A stretch of DNA of 64,000 bases from JAYRSJ01 sp041920215 (GCA_041920215.1 JAYRSJ010000004.1:186001-250000); one strand, 5' to 3'; positions 1 to 7,832 are shown, counted from the first letter of the stretch. Program-made: numbers and translations. Notes: generated from the sequence alone by a model not told the origin.

Positions 1-1742
1 TCGAGACTCTGGGGTCGACCACGGTGATCTGCAGCGACAAGACCGGCACGCTGACCCGCAACGAGATGACCGTGCAACGGCTCTGGCTGGCCGATGGCCG
101 CTGGCTGGAGGTCAGCGGCAGTGGCTACACACCCAGCGGCACGATACGCGCCGACGGGCAAGACCTGACACCGGCCGATGGCCCGCTGTCCGAGCTGCTG
201 CGCGCCATGGCGCTGTGCAACGACGCCGAGCTGCTGCCCCCCGACGATGACAGCGAGCCCGGCGTGGCGGGCGGCTGGCGGGTGCTGGGCGACCCCACCG
301 AGGGCGCGCTGCTGGTGCTGGCGGCCAAGGCCGGACTGCAGCCGGCCGCGCTGCGGGCCGCGGCGCCGCGCGTGGCCGAGCTGCCCTTCGACGCCGACAG
401 CAAGCTGATGGCCACCGCGCATCGCAGCGCCCCGGGAGCGCTGCCCCAGCTGATGATCAAGGGTGCGCCCGAGGCATTGCTGCGCCTGCTGCCGGCCGAC
501 GACGCAGCGCTGGCCGAGGCCTGCCGAGCGGCCGCCGAAACTCTGGCGGCCGGCGCGCTGCGCGTGCTGGCGGTGGCCTGCGTGGACGCCGGCACGCTGG
601 ACCTGGCCGCCGGCTTCGCCGGCCTGCAGGGGCGGCTGCGCCTGCTGGGCCTGGTCGGACAGATCGACCCGCCGCGCGAGGAGGTCAAGGCCGCCATCGC
701 CGGCTGCCAGGGGGCCGGCATACGCCCGCTGATGCTGACCGGCGACCACAAGCTGACCGGCCTAGCCATCGCCCGCACCCTGGGTTTGGCCGGGCCCCAG
801 GCGCGCGCCGTGGACGGCGAGGAGCTGGAGCGCATGGGCGAGGAGGAGCTGCGTGCCGCCCTGCCGCAGATCGCCGTGTTTGCCCGCGTGCAGCCGGCCC
901 AGAAGCTGCGCATCGTCGAGGCCCTGCAGGCCGAGGGAGAGGTGGTGGCGATGACCGGCGACGGCGTCAACGACGCGCCGGCGCTGGCACGCGCCGATGT
1001 GGGCGTGGCCATGGGCATCACCGGTACCGAGGTGGCCAAGAGCGCGGCCAAGATCGTCATCAGCGACGACAACTTCGCCACCATCGTCGCCGCCATCGAG
1101 CAGGGCCGCGTCGTCTACGCGAATCTGAAGAAGGTCATCCTGTACCTGCTAGCCACCTCGATGGCCGAGGTGCTGGTGCTGCTGCTGGCGCTGCTGAGCG
1201 GCTTTCCGCTGCCGCTGCTGGCGGTGCAGATCCTTTGGAACAATGTGGTCACCGAAGGTACGGTGACCGTCAATCTGGTGATGGACCCGCCCGAAGGCGA
1301 CGAGCTGCATCGGCCGCCCGTGCCGCGCGAAGACCGGCTGCTGGATCCGCAGATGCTGGCCCGCATTGCGCTGATGACCCCGGTGATCGCCGCCATCACC
1401 TTCGGCTGGTTTGCCTGGCGGGTGCACACGGGCGTGGCGCTGGACCAAGCCCGCACTGAGACCTTCTGCCTGCTGGCCGCCTGCGAGTGGTTCAATGTGC
1501 TGAACTGCCAGTCGGCGCGCCGTTCGGCACTGCGCCTGGGTCTGCGCCAGAACCCCTGGCTGCTGGCGGGTCTGGGGCTCAGCATCGCACTGCAGCTGGC
1601 GGTACTCTACCTGCCGCCCTTGGCCGCGCTCTTTCATACCGTGCCGCTCGGCCTGGCCGAGTGGCTGCCGCTGGTGGCCCTGTCCAGCCTGGTGCTGTGG
1701 GCCGAGGAACTGCGCAAGCTGCTGCTACGCCGACGCCTCTAG
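1..1742 (+). CDS. P-type cation-transporting ATPase, 5' end cut by window
   Basis: C-terminal part of an inner-membrane P-type ATPase that couples ATP hydrolysis to cation transport. The frame is open to base 1 and the visible protein enters just before the phosphorylation motif DKTGTLT (bases 36-56), so the GTG at 24 is not the true start. Also visible are the nucleotide-binding KGAPE motif, TGDHK, the hinge motif GDGVNDAP, and about six C-terminal membrane segments. Spacing resembles the P2A (Ca2+ pump-like) group. In the conserved M6 region the sequence reads WNNVVTEG, where calcium pumps usually have N..TDG, so a ligand Asp appears to be Glu and the transported ion cannot be assigned. The DUF2062 gene follows 15 bp later. 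Confidence 0.93.
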   Translation, partial: ETLGSTTVICSDKTGTLTRNEMTVQRLWLADGRWLEVSGSGYTPSGTIRADGQDLTPADGPLSELLRAMALCNDAELLPPDDDSEPGVAGGWRVLGDPTEGALLVLAAKAGLQPAALRAAAPRVAELPFDADSKLMATAHRSAPGALPQLMIKGAPEALLRLLPADDAALAEACRAAAETLAAGALRVLAVACVDAGTLDLAAGFAGLQGRLRLLGLVGQIDPPREEVKAAIAGCQGAGIRPLMLTGDHKLTGLAIARTLGLAGPQARAVDGEELERMGEEELRAALPQIAVFARVQPAQKLRIVEALQAEGEVVAMTGDGVNDAPALARADVGVAMGITGTEVAKSAAKIVISDDNFATIVAAIEQGRVVYANLKKVILYLLATSMAEVLVLLLALLSGFPLPLLAVQILWNNVVTEGTVTVNLVMDPPEGDELHRPPVPREDRLLDPQMLARIALMTPVIAAITFGWFAWRVHTGVALDQARTETFCLLAACEWFNVLNCQSARRSALRLGLRQNPWLLAGLGLSIALQLAVLYLPPLAALFHTVPLGLAEWLPLVALSSLVLWAEELRKLLLRRRL

Positions 1743-1757
1743 AATCGCGGGCCTGGC

Positions 1758-2342
1758 ATGCCGCCCGAGATGCTGCTGCTGCGCCCCACTATGGAACGCC
1801 TGCGACGCCTGCTCCCCAGCCCCGACTCCCTGCAAGACAAACGCTGGCTGCGCTGGCTGGGGCCCTTGCTCCAGCACCCGCGGCTCTGGCATGTGAGCCG
1901 GCGCGGCATCGCGCTGGGCATGGCAATTGGCGTGTTCTTCGGCCTGCTGATACCGATCGCGCAGATCCCGGTATCGGCCGCGGTCGCTGTGGTGCTGCGC
2001 GCCAATGTGCCCAGCGCCATCGCCAGCACCCTGGTGACCAATCCGGTCACCTTCGGACCGGTCTACTACGCGGCCTGGCGCCTGGGCAAGGCCGTGCTGG
2101 GCGAGCCGGTCGATGCCGCACAGGCGCCGCCCGCACAGCGTGACAGCGCGCCCGCCGACGACGGCGTCGCCTGGTGGGAGCGCAGCCTGACCCAGCTGCG
2201 GGCCGTTGGCCAGGCCCTGCTGCTGGGCCTGGCCATCATGGCCTGCAGCATCGGGCTGCTCACCTATGGTCTGGTCAGCGCCATCTGGGCCTTGCGGGTG
2301 CGCTGGCGGCGACGCCGTCGGCTGCGGGACCGGCCCGAGTGA
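1758..2342 (+). CDS. DUF2062 domain membrane protein
   Basis: Small inner-membrane protein of the DUF2062 family; its function is not established. After a basic N-terminus there is a Gly-rich hydrophobic segment (GMAIGVFFGLLIPIAQIP), then the family-typical TLVTNPVTFGPVYYAAW stretch, and a second membrane segment near the C-terminus followed by an Arg-rich tail. Members of this family often lie near glycosyltransferase genes, and one follows here. ATG at 1758 is used; an in-frame ATG at 1791 (MERLRRLL) is an equally plausible start. The gene is 15 bp downstream of the ATPase and probably co-transcribed with it. Confidence 0.85.
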   Translation: MPPEMLLLRPTMERLRRLLPSPDSLQDKRWLRWLGPLLQHPRLWHVSRRGIALGMAIGVFFGLLIPIAQIPVSAAVAVVLRANVPSAIASTLVTNPVTFGPVYYAAWRLGKAVLGEPVDAAQAPPAQRDSAPADDGVAWWERSLTQLRAVGQALLLGLAIMACSIGLLTYGLVSAIWALRVRWRRRRRLRDRPE

Positions 2343-2352
2343 CCGCTCCAGG

Positions 2353-2364
2353 TTGACGTGTCAA
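2353..2364. promoter_or_regulatory. 12-bp palindrome upstream of the glycosyltransferase-HAD gene
   Basis: The perfect palindrome TTGAC-GT-GTCAA lies 9 bp before the ATG at 2374, in the 31-bp gap after the DUF2062 gene. Its position would suit a repressor site or a small RNA hairpin near the ribosome-binding region. No regulator is assigned, and a 12-bp palindrome can arise by chance. Confidence 0.25.
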
Positions 2365-2373
2365 ACTCGGCCC

Positions 2374-3783
2374 ATGGATCTGAACCGCAATCTCACTGTC
2401 GTCATTCCCGCGCTCAACGAAGAGCGCCACATCGCCCAGGTCATCGGCGTGGTCCGCCAACAAGCGCCTGGCGTGCGCATCGTTGTCATCGACGATGGCT
2501 CCATCGATGCCACCATCGAGCAGGCCAGCCGGGCCGGTGCCGAGGTGTTCACCAGCAGTCTGCTGGGCAAGGGTGCCTCGATGCGCGACGGACTGGACCT
2601 TGTGCAGACCCCCTGGGTGGCCTACCTGGATGCCGATCTGGGAGGCCTGCAGCTGGACCTGCTGGAGCGCCTGTGCGCGCCGCTCGCGGCCGGCGAGGCC
2701 GATCTGGTCAAGGCGCGCTTCTCGCGCAGCGGTGGTCGCGTCACCGAGTTGACCGCCAAGCCTCTGCTGCGCGTGTTCTTTCCCGAGCTGGCGCACTTCG
2801 TGCAGCCGTTGGGCGGCATCATTGCCGGCACGACCGCGCTGCTGAGCGCGCTGCAGATCGATGACGACTACGGCGCCGATGTGGGCATCCTGATCGACGC
2901 CCACCTCAAGGGGGCTCGCATTTCAGAAGTTAGCATCGGCGAAATCGTCAATGACAGCCAGCCGCTGGAACGGCTGTCGCTGATGGCGCAGCAAGTCAGC
3001 CGTGCCATCATGCAGCGGGCCAAGGCCAGCCACCGCTTCAGCTTCGAGCAGTTTCTGGAGCTGGAGGAAGTCGAGCGCCAGGCCCGTGGCACCTTCGAGC
3101 GGGTGGCGCGCCGACTGGCCAGTGCCGACAAGGTGGCGCTGTTCGACATGGACGGCACGCTGATCGAGGGGCGCTTCATCGATGCGATGGCCCGCCACAG
3201 CGGTCGCGAGGCCGAGCTGGCGCGCTGGCTGGACCGCCATGATGTCGATGCCTCGACCCGCAGCGATGCGATTGCCCAGGTCTTCAAGTTCGTGCACCAG
3301 CGCGACTTCGTGCGGGTGGCGCGCGATCTGCCGCTGCGAGAGGGCGCTGTCGAGGCGATCAAGCGCCTGCGTCGCGAGGGCTGGCTGGTGGGCGTGGTCA
3401 GCGACAGCTATTTCGTCGCTGCCGACATCGTGCGTCGGCGGGTGTTCGCCGACTTCGCCGTGGCCCATTTCATGACCTTCGCCAACGAGATCGCCAGCGG
3501 CAATCTGCGCATCAACCCGGCATTCCGCCACGGTGATTCCGAAGTGCCAGAGTCGATCAGCAAGGCCCATGTGGTGCGCCATCTGCGCGACCAGGCCAAG
3601 CCTGCCCGGCTGCGCATCGCCGCCATTGGCGACAACCTCAACGACATCCCGATGCTGAGCACGGCCGATATCGGCTTTTCGATCGCCCCCAAGCATCCCG
3701 ACCTGGCCAACGGTCCCTGGCGGCAGGTGCGCACGCTTGGCGAGGTCAGCGACGCGCTGCTGGGCCCGACCGTCCCTATCTGA
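2374..3783 (+). CDS. Fused GT2 glycosyltransferase (GpgS-like) and HAD-family phosphatase
   Basis: A 469-residue cytoplasmic two-domain protein. Residues 1-225 are a GT-A fold family-2 glycosyltransferase with VVIPALNEE at 9-17, VIDDGS at 38-43 and DAD at 86-88. The stretches GRVTELTAKPLLRVFFPEL (121-139), QPLGGIIAG and DYGADVGILIDA resemble glucosyl-3-phosphoglycerate synthase (GpgS). Residues 250-469 are a HAD-IB phosphatase with FDMDGTL (257-263), motif II Ser343 and GDNLND (419-424). GpgS makes glucosyl-3-phosphoglycerate from an NDP-glucose and 3-phosphoglycerate, and a phosphatase then yields glucosylglycerate, a compatible solute. Having both in one chain suggests a bifunctional enzyme, by analogy with known fused mannosyl-3-phosphoglycerate synthase/phosphatases. 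The sugar donor and acceptor are inferred. ATG 2374 is chosen because the GT2 core starts there; the longer frame has an unrelated leader. The 3' end overlaps convergent corA by 8 bp. Confidence 0.85.
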   Translation: MDLNRNLTVVIPALNEERHIAQVIGVVRQQAPGVRIVVIDDGSIDATIEQASRAGAEVFTSSLLGKGASMRDGLDLVQTPWVAYLDADLGGLQLDLLERLCAPLAAGEADLVKARFSRSGGRVTELTAKPLLRVFFPELAHFVQPLGGIIAGTTALLSALQIDDDYGADVGILIDAHLKGARISEVSIGEIVNDSQPLERLSLMAQQVSRAIMQRAKASHRFSFEQFLELEEVERQARGTFERVARRLASADKVALFDMDGTLIEGRFIDAMARHSGREAELARWLDRHDVDASTRSDAIAQVFKFVHQRDFVRVARDLPLREGAVEAIKRLRREGWLVGVVSDSYFVAADIVRRRVFADFAVAHFMTFANEIASGNLRINPAFRHGDSEVPESISKAHVVRHLRDQAKPARLRIAAIGDNLNDIPMLSTADIGFSIAPKHPDLANGPWRQVRTLGEVSDALLGPTVPI

Positions 3784-4750
3784 GCCAGCCCTTGCGGCGG
3801 AAGTAGATGAAGGGCGCTGCCACCGAGGCCAGCATCAGACCCAGCGCAAAGGGGTAGCCCCAGGTCTTGTCCAGCTCGGGCATATACCTGAAGTTCATGC
3901 CGTAGATGCTGGCAATCAGCGTGGGCGGCAGCAGGGCCACGCTGGCCACCGAGAAGATCTTGATGATCTTGTTCTGGTTGATGTTGATGAAGCCGACCGT
4001 GGCATCCATCAGGAAGTTGATCTTGTCGAACAGGAAAGCGGTGTGCGAGTCCAGCGAATCGATGTCGCGCAGGATCTGGCGCGATTCCTCGAACTGCTCG
4101 GCGCTGAGCATGCGGCTGCGCATCATGAAGCTGACCGCGCGCCGTGTGTCCATCACATTGCGGCGGATACGGCCGTTCAGGTCCTCCTCGCGCGCGATCG
4201 CCGCCAGCACCTCGCCGGCCTCGGCATCGTTGACATCCTTCTTCAGCACCCGGGCGCTGACCTTCTCCAGGCTGTCGTAGATGCCTTCCAGCGCGTCGGC
4301 CGAATATTCGGCATCGGCGTCGTAGAGCTTCAGCAGCACATCCTTGGCGTCCTCGATCAGGGCCGGTATGCGGCGTGCGCGCAGACGCAGCAGGCGGAAC
4401 ACCGGCAGGTCCTCGTCGTGCACCGAGAACAGGATGTTGTTGAAGAGGATGAAGGCGACGCGCACATTGCGCGGTGCATCGTCATCACCGATCAGGAAAT
4501 CGGAGCGTATATGCAGCTCGCCGTTGTCTTCCTCGTAGAAACGGGCCGATTCCTCAAGATCGTCATCGACGATGTTGTCGGGGATCGTCAGGCCGAAACG
4601 GTCACGGATCCAGCCCTTCTCCTCGGCGGTGGGCTGCTCCAAATCGACCCAGATCGGGCGCGACAGCGCCAGGGCCTCGGGACTTTCGATTTCTTCCTGG
4701 AACAGCCCGCCCTTCAGACGGCCGTTGTCCAGCGTGAACACATTGAGCAT
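3776..4750 (-). CDS. corA: CorA-family magnesium/cobalt transporter
   Basis: Homopentameric inner-membrane Mg2+ channel (also Co2+/Ni2+). The 324-residue length is normal for the family. The long N-terminal part is the cytoplasmic alpha/beta and helical funnel domain. Two membrane helices sit at the C-terminus, with the signature YGMN at 283-286 at the end of the first, followed by the acidic periplasmic loop MPELDKTW and a final basic tail. The start ATG 4750 gives the family N-terminus; no good Shine-Dalgarno is visible. It is convergent with the glycosyltransferase-HAD gene and has a long leader containing alternative hairpins (4801-4853). Confidence 0.95.
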   Translation of the reverse strand: MLNVFTLDNGRLKGGLFQEEIESPEALALSRPIWVDLEQPTAEEKGWIRDRFGLTIPDNIVDDDLEESARFYEEDNGELHIRSDFLIGDDDAPRNVRVAFILFNNILFSVHDEDLPVFRLLRLRARRIPALIEDAKDVLLKLYDADAEYSADALEGIYDSLEKVSARVLKKDVNDAEAGEVLAAIAREEDLNGRIRRNVMDTRRAVSFMMRSRMLSAEQFEESRQILRDIDSLDSHTAFLFDKINFLMDATVGFININQNKIIKIFSVASVALLPPTLIASIYGMNFRYMPELDKTWGYPFALGLMLASVAAPFIYFRRKGWLR

Positions 4751-4800
4751 GCGGTGGTCTCAGCGCGCGTCGCGCCGCCTTGGCTTCGTTGGGTGCAAGG

Positions 4801-4853
4801 GGACGGCAGTCCGTCCGGATGGGATAAGGGGCTACCGTCTCACTCCGGACTGC
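4801..4853 (-). promoter_or_regulatory. Mutually exclusive hairpins in the corA 5' leader
   Basis: Two stems share sequence. GGACGG (4801-4806) can pair with CCGTCC (4811-4816) across a 4-nt loop. Alternatively GCAGTCCG (4806-4813) pairs perfectly with CGGACTGC (4846-4853) across a 32-nt loop. They overlap at 4806-4813 and cannot form together, as in leader attenuators. There is no T-run after either stem, so any control would be Rho-dependent or at translation. The ligand is unknown; Mg2+ is only a guess from the downstream gene. Confidence 0.3.
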
Positions 4854-4956
4854 TGGCGCGCCCAGCCAGCGAGGCTGCGCCGCATGCAAGTGCTGGAGCG
4901 GACGGTCACCGAGGGTGATCGCTGTCCAAGAAAGACTCCAGTGATGAGGTGGCGCG

Positions 4957-4965
4957 ATTATCACA
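4957..4965 (-). promoter_or_regulatory. Extended -10-like promoter element for corA
   Basis: Minus-strand TGTGATAAT (extended TGn plus GATAAT) lies about 205 bp upstream of the corA start. No matching -35 hexamer is seen at 17 bp. If used, it would give a leader of about 200 nt carrying the hairpins at 4801-4853. Confidence 0.3.
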
Positions 4966-5256
4966 TCGCCGCCGGGGCGGCCCGCCCAATGGCACAGGGC
5001 CGCGGCGACAACTGTGCATTGAACCATGAGCCCAGGCCCCGCGGGGCGACAGCACTTCAAAACTCTCGGTCTTTGCTTTCAAAGCCTTGTCACACCGCGG
5101 CTTCAGGCGCACACTGACTTCGTCCCCCCGCTTCCACCCCTTCCCCACTCCGCTACCCGCACACAGCCCACACAAAACGCCTCATCCTGCGCTTGAAGCG
5201 CCGTCATTCCCCCCTATCTCTTCGTTTCTTCGTTCAACCCTGTGAAAGGAGGCTCT

Positions 5257-5598
5257 ATGAACCTGACTATCAGCGGCCACCATCTTGAAGTTACGCCAGC
5301 GCTTCGCGAGTACGTGCTCACGAAGCTAGACAGGGTGACTCGACACTTTGACCAGGTCGTCGACATCAACGTCCTGCTCACCGTCGAGAAGCAGAAGGAA
5401 AAGGACCGCCGCCAGAAGGCCGAGGTCACCGTGCATGTCAAGGGCCGCGATATCTTCGTCGAGCAATCGCATGAAGATCTGTACGCCGCGATCGACCAGC
5501 TGATGGACAAGCTGGACCGTCAGGTTTGCCGCCACAAGGACAAGGTGCAGGAGCACCACCACGCCTCGGGCAAGCGCCTCGATGTCAGTGCGCCCTGA
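5257..5598 (+). CDS. hpf: Ribosome hibernation-promoting factor (short HPF/RaiA family)
   Basis: Small cytoplasmic protein that binds the 30S decoding region in stationary phase and promotes 100S dimers or protects idle ribosomes. The 113 residues are the S30AE domain only, with the beta-alpha-beta fold, basic helix faces and the GRDIFVEQSHEDLYAAID helix typical of short HPF. There is no long-HPF C-terminal domain. ATG 5257 is chosen over an in-frame upstream start because AAAGGAGG (5244-5251) is correctly spaced and MNLTISGHHLEV is the family N-terminus. ptsN and hprK follow, as in other betaproteobacteria. Confidence 0.94.
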   Translation: MNLTISGHHLEVTPALREYVLTKLDRVTRHFDQVVDINVLLTVEKQKEKDRRQKAEVTVHVKGRDIFVEQSHEDLYAAIDQLMDKLDRQVCRHKDKVQEHHHASGKRLDVSAP

Positions 5599-5609
5599 GT
5601 CGCACCCAT

Positions 5610-5666
5610 GAGCACCGCTTGATCGGTGCTCGCAAGCAAGTCGGGCAGCCTGCGGGCTGCCTTTTT
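5610..5666 (+). terminator. Two hairpins after hpf; the second is an intrinsic terminator
   Basis: The first hairpin pairs GAGCACCG (5610-5617) with CGGTGCTC (5624-5631), a perfect 8-bp stem with a 6-nt loop. The second pairs GGCAGCC (5644-5650) with GGCTGCC (5655-5661), followed by TTTTT (5662-5666), a classic Rho-independent terminator. This separates hpf from ptsN, which has its own promoter. Confidence 0.8.
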
Positions 5667-5786
5667 GTTGATGCTGGCGGGGGCCGCCTTACACCCGCAA
5701 TCGAGTGCCCTACCTAGGCTTTACCAAGCCATGTTGCTGCGCCGCCGCAAAATCTGCGCAATACTCCAAACACGGAGGCCGGCGCC

Positions 5787-5815
5787 TGCACAGCCAGGAG
5801 CCAGCTTCCTATAAT
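5787..5815 (+). promoter_or_regulatory. Sigma70-type promoter for ptsN-hprK
   Basis: A perfect -10 TATAAT lies at 5810-5815, with TGCACA (4 of 6 to the -35 consensus) 17 bp upstream at 5787-5792. The predicted transcript starts around 5822 and leads into ptsN at 5881. Together with the terminator after hpf, this makes ptsN-hprK a separate unit. Confidence 0.55.
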
Positions 5816-5880
5816 CCGCTCCCTAGCTACCGACCAAGCGTCCCGCCCAAGGCTACCAGCCGTCGACGGCGCTGTGCCAG

Positions 5881-6351
5881 ATGAACCGTCTCGCCGCCAT
5901 ACTGCCAGCCAGCAATGTGCTCGTGAATGTGGACGCCTCCAGCAAGAAACGCGTGTTCGAGCATGCCGGCCTGCTGTTCGAGAACAACCACGCGATCTCC
6001 CGTGCCCTGGTCACAGACAATCTGTTTGCCCGCGAGCGCCTCGGTTCCACCGGTCTGGGTCACGGCGTCGCCATTCCGCATGGCCGCATCAAGGGATTGA
6101 AGAACCCGCTGGCCGCGGTGCTGCGTGTTCAGCAGGCCATAGGCTTCGATGCACCGGATGATGAACCGGTCAGCCTGCTGATTTTCTTGCTGGTGCCCGA
6201 GGCCGCCACCCAGCGTCATCTGGAGATCCTGTCAGAGATCGCTGAGATGCTGTCGGACCGCGAGTTGCGCGAGCGCCTCAAGCTCGAGCTCGAGGCCAGC
6301 GCGGTGCACAAGCTGATCTCCGAATGGGAACCGCTCAAGTCGGTCGCCTGA
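5881..6351 (+). CDS. ptsN: PTS IIA-like nitrogen-regulatory protein PtsN (EIIA-Ntr)
   Basis: Terminal phosphoacceptor of the nitrogen PTS (EI-Ntr, NPr, EIIA-Ntr), a cytoplasmic regulator that tunes potassium transport and metabolic kinases according to its phosphorylation state. 156 residues, the normal length, one EIIA type-2 domain. The acceptor is His67 in GVAIPHGR. The helix HLEILSEIAEMLSDRELRER is typical. It is followed 17 bp later by hprK, consistent with co-transcription and with a regulatory rather than sugar-uptake PTS. Confidence 0.95.
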   Translation: MNRLAAILPASNVLVNVDASSKKRVFEHAGLLFENNHAISRALVTDNLFARERLGSTGLGHGVAIPHGRIKGLKNPLAAVLRVQQAIGFDAPDDEPVSLLIFLLVPEAATQRHLEILSEIAEMLSDRELRERLKLELEASAVHKLISEWEPLKSVA

Positions 6352-6368
6352 AACCACAAGACCGCTGA

Positions 6369-7334
6369 GTGAAAGCCACCTCGATCAGTGCCGACCGGCT
6401 CTTTGAAGAGCACCGCGAGGCCCTGCGCTGGGAGTGGATTGCCGGCCACGCCCATCCCGAACGCCGCTTCGACGAGGCGGCGCTGCGCGATGCGCAGTCA
6501 GCTGCCGATCTGGTCGGCTACCTGAACTACATCCACCCCTACCGCGTGCAGCTGGTGGGGCGGCGCGAGGTGGCCTATCTGAGCCAGGCCTCGGGCGATG
6601 TGCTGGATCGGCGCATTGCGCGCATCGTCACGCTGGAGCCGCCGGTCATCATCGTGGCCGACAACCAGGCCCCGCCGGATCGCCTGGTGGCGATGTGCGA
6701 CCGGGCCGAGATTCCGCTTTTCGTCACCGCCGAATCCGCCGGCCATGTGATTGATGTGGTGCGGGCCTATCTGGGTCAGGTCTGCGCCAACCGCAGCACC
6801 CGGCATGGCGTGTTCATGGACATCCTGGGCCTGGGCGTGCTGCTGACCGGCGAATCCGGCCTGGGCAAGAGCGAGCTGGGCCTGGAGCTGATCTCGCGCG
6901 GCCATGGCCTGGTGGCCGACGATGCGGTGGACTTCTTCCGCATCGCCCAGACCGCGATCGAAGGCCGCTGCCCCGAGCTCTTGATGAACCTGCTGGAGGT
7001 GCGCGGCATCGGCCTGCTGGACATCAAGGCCATCTTTGGCGAGACCGCGGTGCGCCGCAAGATGCGCCTCAAGCTGATCGTGCACCTGGTGCGCAAGGAA
7101 ACGATGGAGCGCGACTTCGAGCGCCTGCCCTACGAGCCCCTGTACGAAGAGGTGCTGGGCATGCCGGTACGCAAGGTGGTGATCGCGGTGGATGCCGGCC
7201 GCAACCTGGCGGTGCTGGTGGAGGCCGCGGTGCGCAACACCATTCTGCAACTACGCGGCATCGACACCTACCGCGAGTTCGTCGAGCGCCACCAGCGCGC
7301 CATCGAGAGCGGTCAGCACAACACCGACGACTGA
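6369..7334 (+). CDS. hprK: HPr kinase/phosphorylase
   Basis: Bifunctional enzyme that phosphorylates and dephosphorylates a serine of HPr, linking PTS state to energy supply. It has an N-terminal HPr-K-N domain (1-130), then the kinase domain with Walker A GESGLGKS at 161-168, His146 in RHGVFMD, the acidic pair DD near 184, and the signature EVRGIGLLDIKAIFG. 321 residues, normal length. GTG at 6369 is used as start since the sequence from there (KATSISADRLFEEH) is the family N-terminus. No ptsH or ptsI lies in the window. Confidence 0.95.
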   Translation: MKATSISADRLFEEHREALRWEWIAGHAHPERRFDEAALRDAQSAADLVGYLNYIHPYRVQLVGRREVAYLSQASGDVLDRRIARIVTLEPPVIIVADNQAPPDRLVAMCDRAEIPLFVTAESAGHVIDVVRAYLGQVCANRSTRHGVFMDILGLGVLLTGESGLGKSELGLELISRGHGLVADDAVDFFRIAQTAIEGRCPELLMNLLEVRGIGLLDIKAIFGETAVRRKMRLKLIVHLVRKETMERDFERLPYEPLYEEVLGMPVRKVVIAVDAGRNLAVLVEAAVRNTILQLRGIDTYREFVERHQRAIESGQHNTDD

Positions 7335-7362
7335 GCCCTGCGGCGGCATGCGCCGCGCCCGC

Positions 7363-7788
7363 TCAGCCGCGATGCTTGCAGTCCTTCTTGGTGCAGGCGG
7401 CATACAGCGCCAGCGAATGTTCCTGCAGGTCGAAGCCGCGCTCGCGCGCGATCGCGTGCTGGCGCTCCTCGATCTGCGGATCGAAGAACTCTTCGACCCG
7501 GCCGCAGTTGAGGCACACCAGATGGTCGTGGTGGTGGCCCTCATTGAGCTCGAAGACCGCCTTGCCCGACTCGAAGTGATTGCGTGACAGCAGACCGGCC
7601 TGCTCGAACTGCGTCAGCACGCGGTAGACCGTGGCCAGACCGATGTCGGCACCCTCGACCAGCAAGGCCTTGTAGACGTCTTCGGCCGTCATATGGCGCT
7701 GCGCCGTCTTCTGGAAGATCTCCAGAATCTTGATGCGGGGCAGCGTGGCCTTGAGGCCGCTGTTCTTGATCTCGTCGGTCCGGTTCAT
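7363..7788 (-). CDS. fur: Ferric uptake regulator Fur
   Basis: Metal-dependent dimeric repressor of iron acquisition genes. The 141 residues contain the winged-helix domain with the recognition helix region DIGLATVYRVLTQFEQAGLL. The metal/dimerization domain has HHHDHLVCLNCG and two further Cys near the C-terminus (AACTKKDC), as in Zn-structural Fur proteins. ATG 7788 (MNRTDEIKNSGL) is chosen; the 8-residue extension to 7812 is not family-like. It is divergent from bamE, the classic fur/bamE (omlA) arrangement of proteobacteria. Confidence 0.95.
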   Translation of the reverse strand: MNRTDEIKNSGLKATLPRIKILEIFQKTAQRHMTAEDVYKALLVEGADIGLATVYRVLTQFEQAGLLSRNHFESGKAVFELNEGHHHDHLVCLNCGRVEEFFDPQIEERQHAIARERGFDLQEHSLALYAACTKKDCKHRG

Positions 7789-7826
7789 CGCCTGATTGGG
7801 GTCCGGGCCCACCTGGGCCCAGCCGC

Positions 7827-7832
7827 TAGAAT
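7827..7832 (+). promoter_or_regulatory. -10-like element for bamE
   Basis: TAGAAT at 7827-7832 lies 52 bp before the bamE start in the 96-bp divergent fur/bamE region. No good -35 hexamer is visible. The region also holds a GGGCCCACCTGGGCCC inverted repeat (7806-7821), which may be a regulatory site; it does not resemble an AT-rich Fur box. Confidence 0.35.

Larger units (their letters stand above)
4751..5256. other. 506-bp non-coding region between corA and hpf
   Basis: Divergent intergenic region. On the corA side it holds the hairpin pair at 4801-4853 and an extended -10-like TGTGATAAT on the minus strand at 4957-4965. On the hpf side the last 150 bp are pyrimidine-rich and end in a strong AAAGGAGG ribosome-binding site at 5244-5251. 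No convincing gene, RNA gene or hpf promoter was found. In many betaproteobacteria rpoN lies directly upstream of hpf; here it does not. Confidence 0.7.

Noticed and set aside
3737..4918. 393-codon plus-strand open frame opposite corA
   Set aside because: corA is certain from its GMN motif and length; the plus-strand product has no features.
7806..7821. Possible Fur box between fur and bamE
   Set aside because: The region is GC-rich with a GGGCCC-type inverted repeat and has no AT-rich GATAAT-like Fur consensus.
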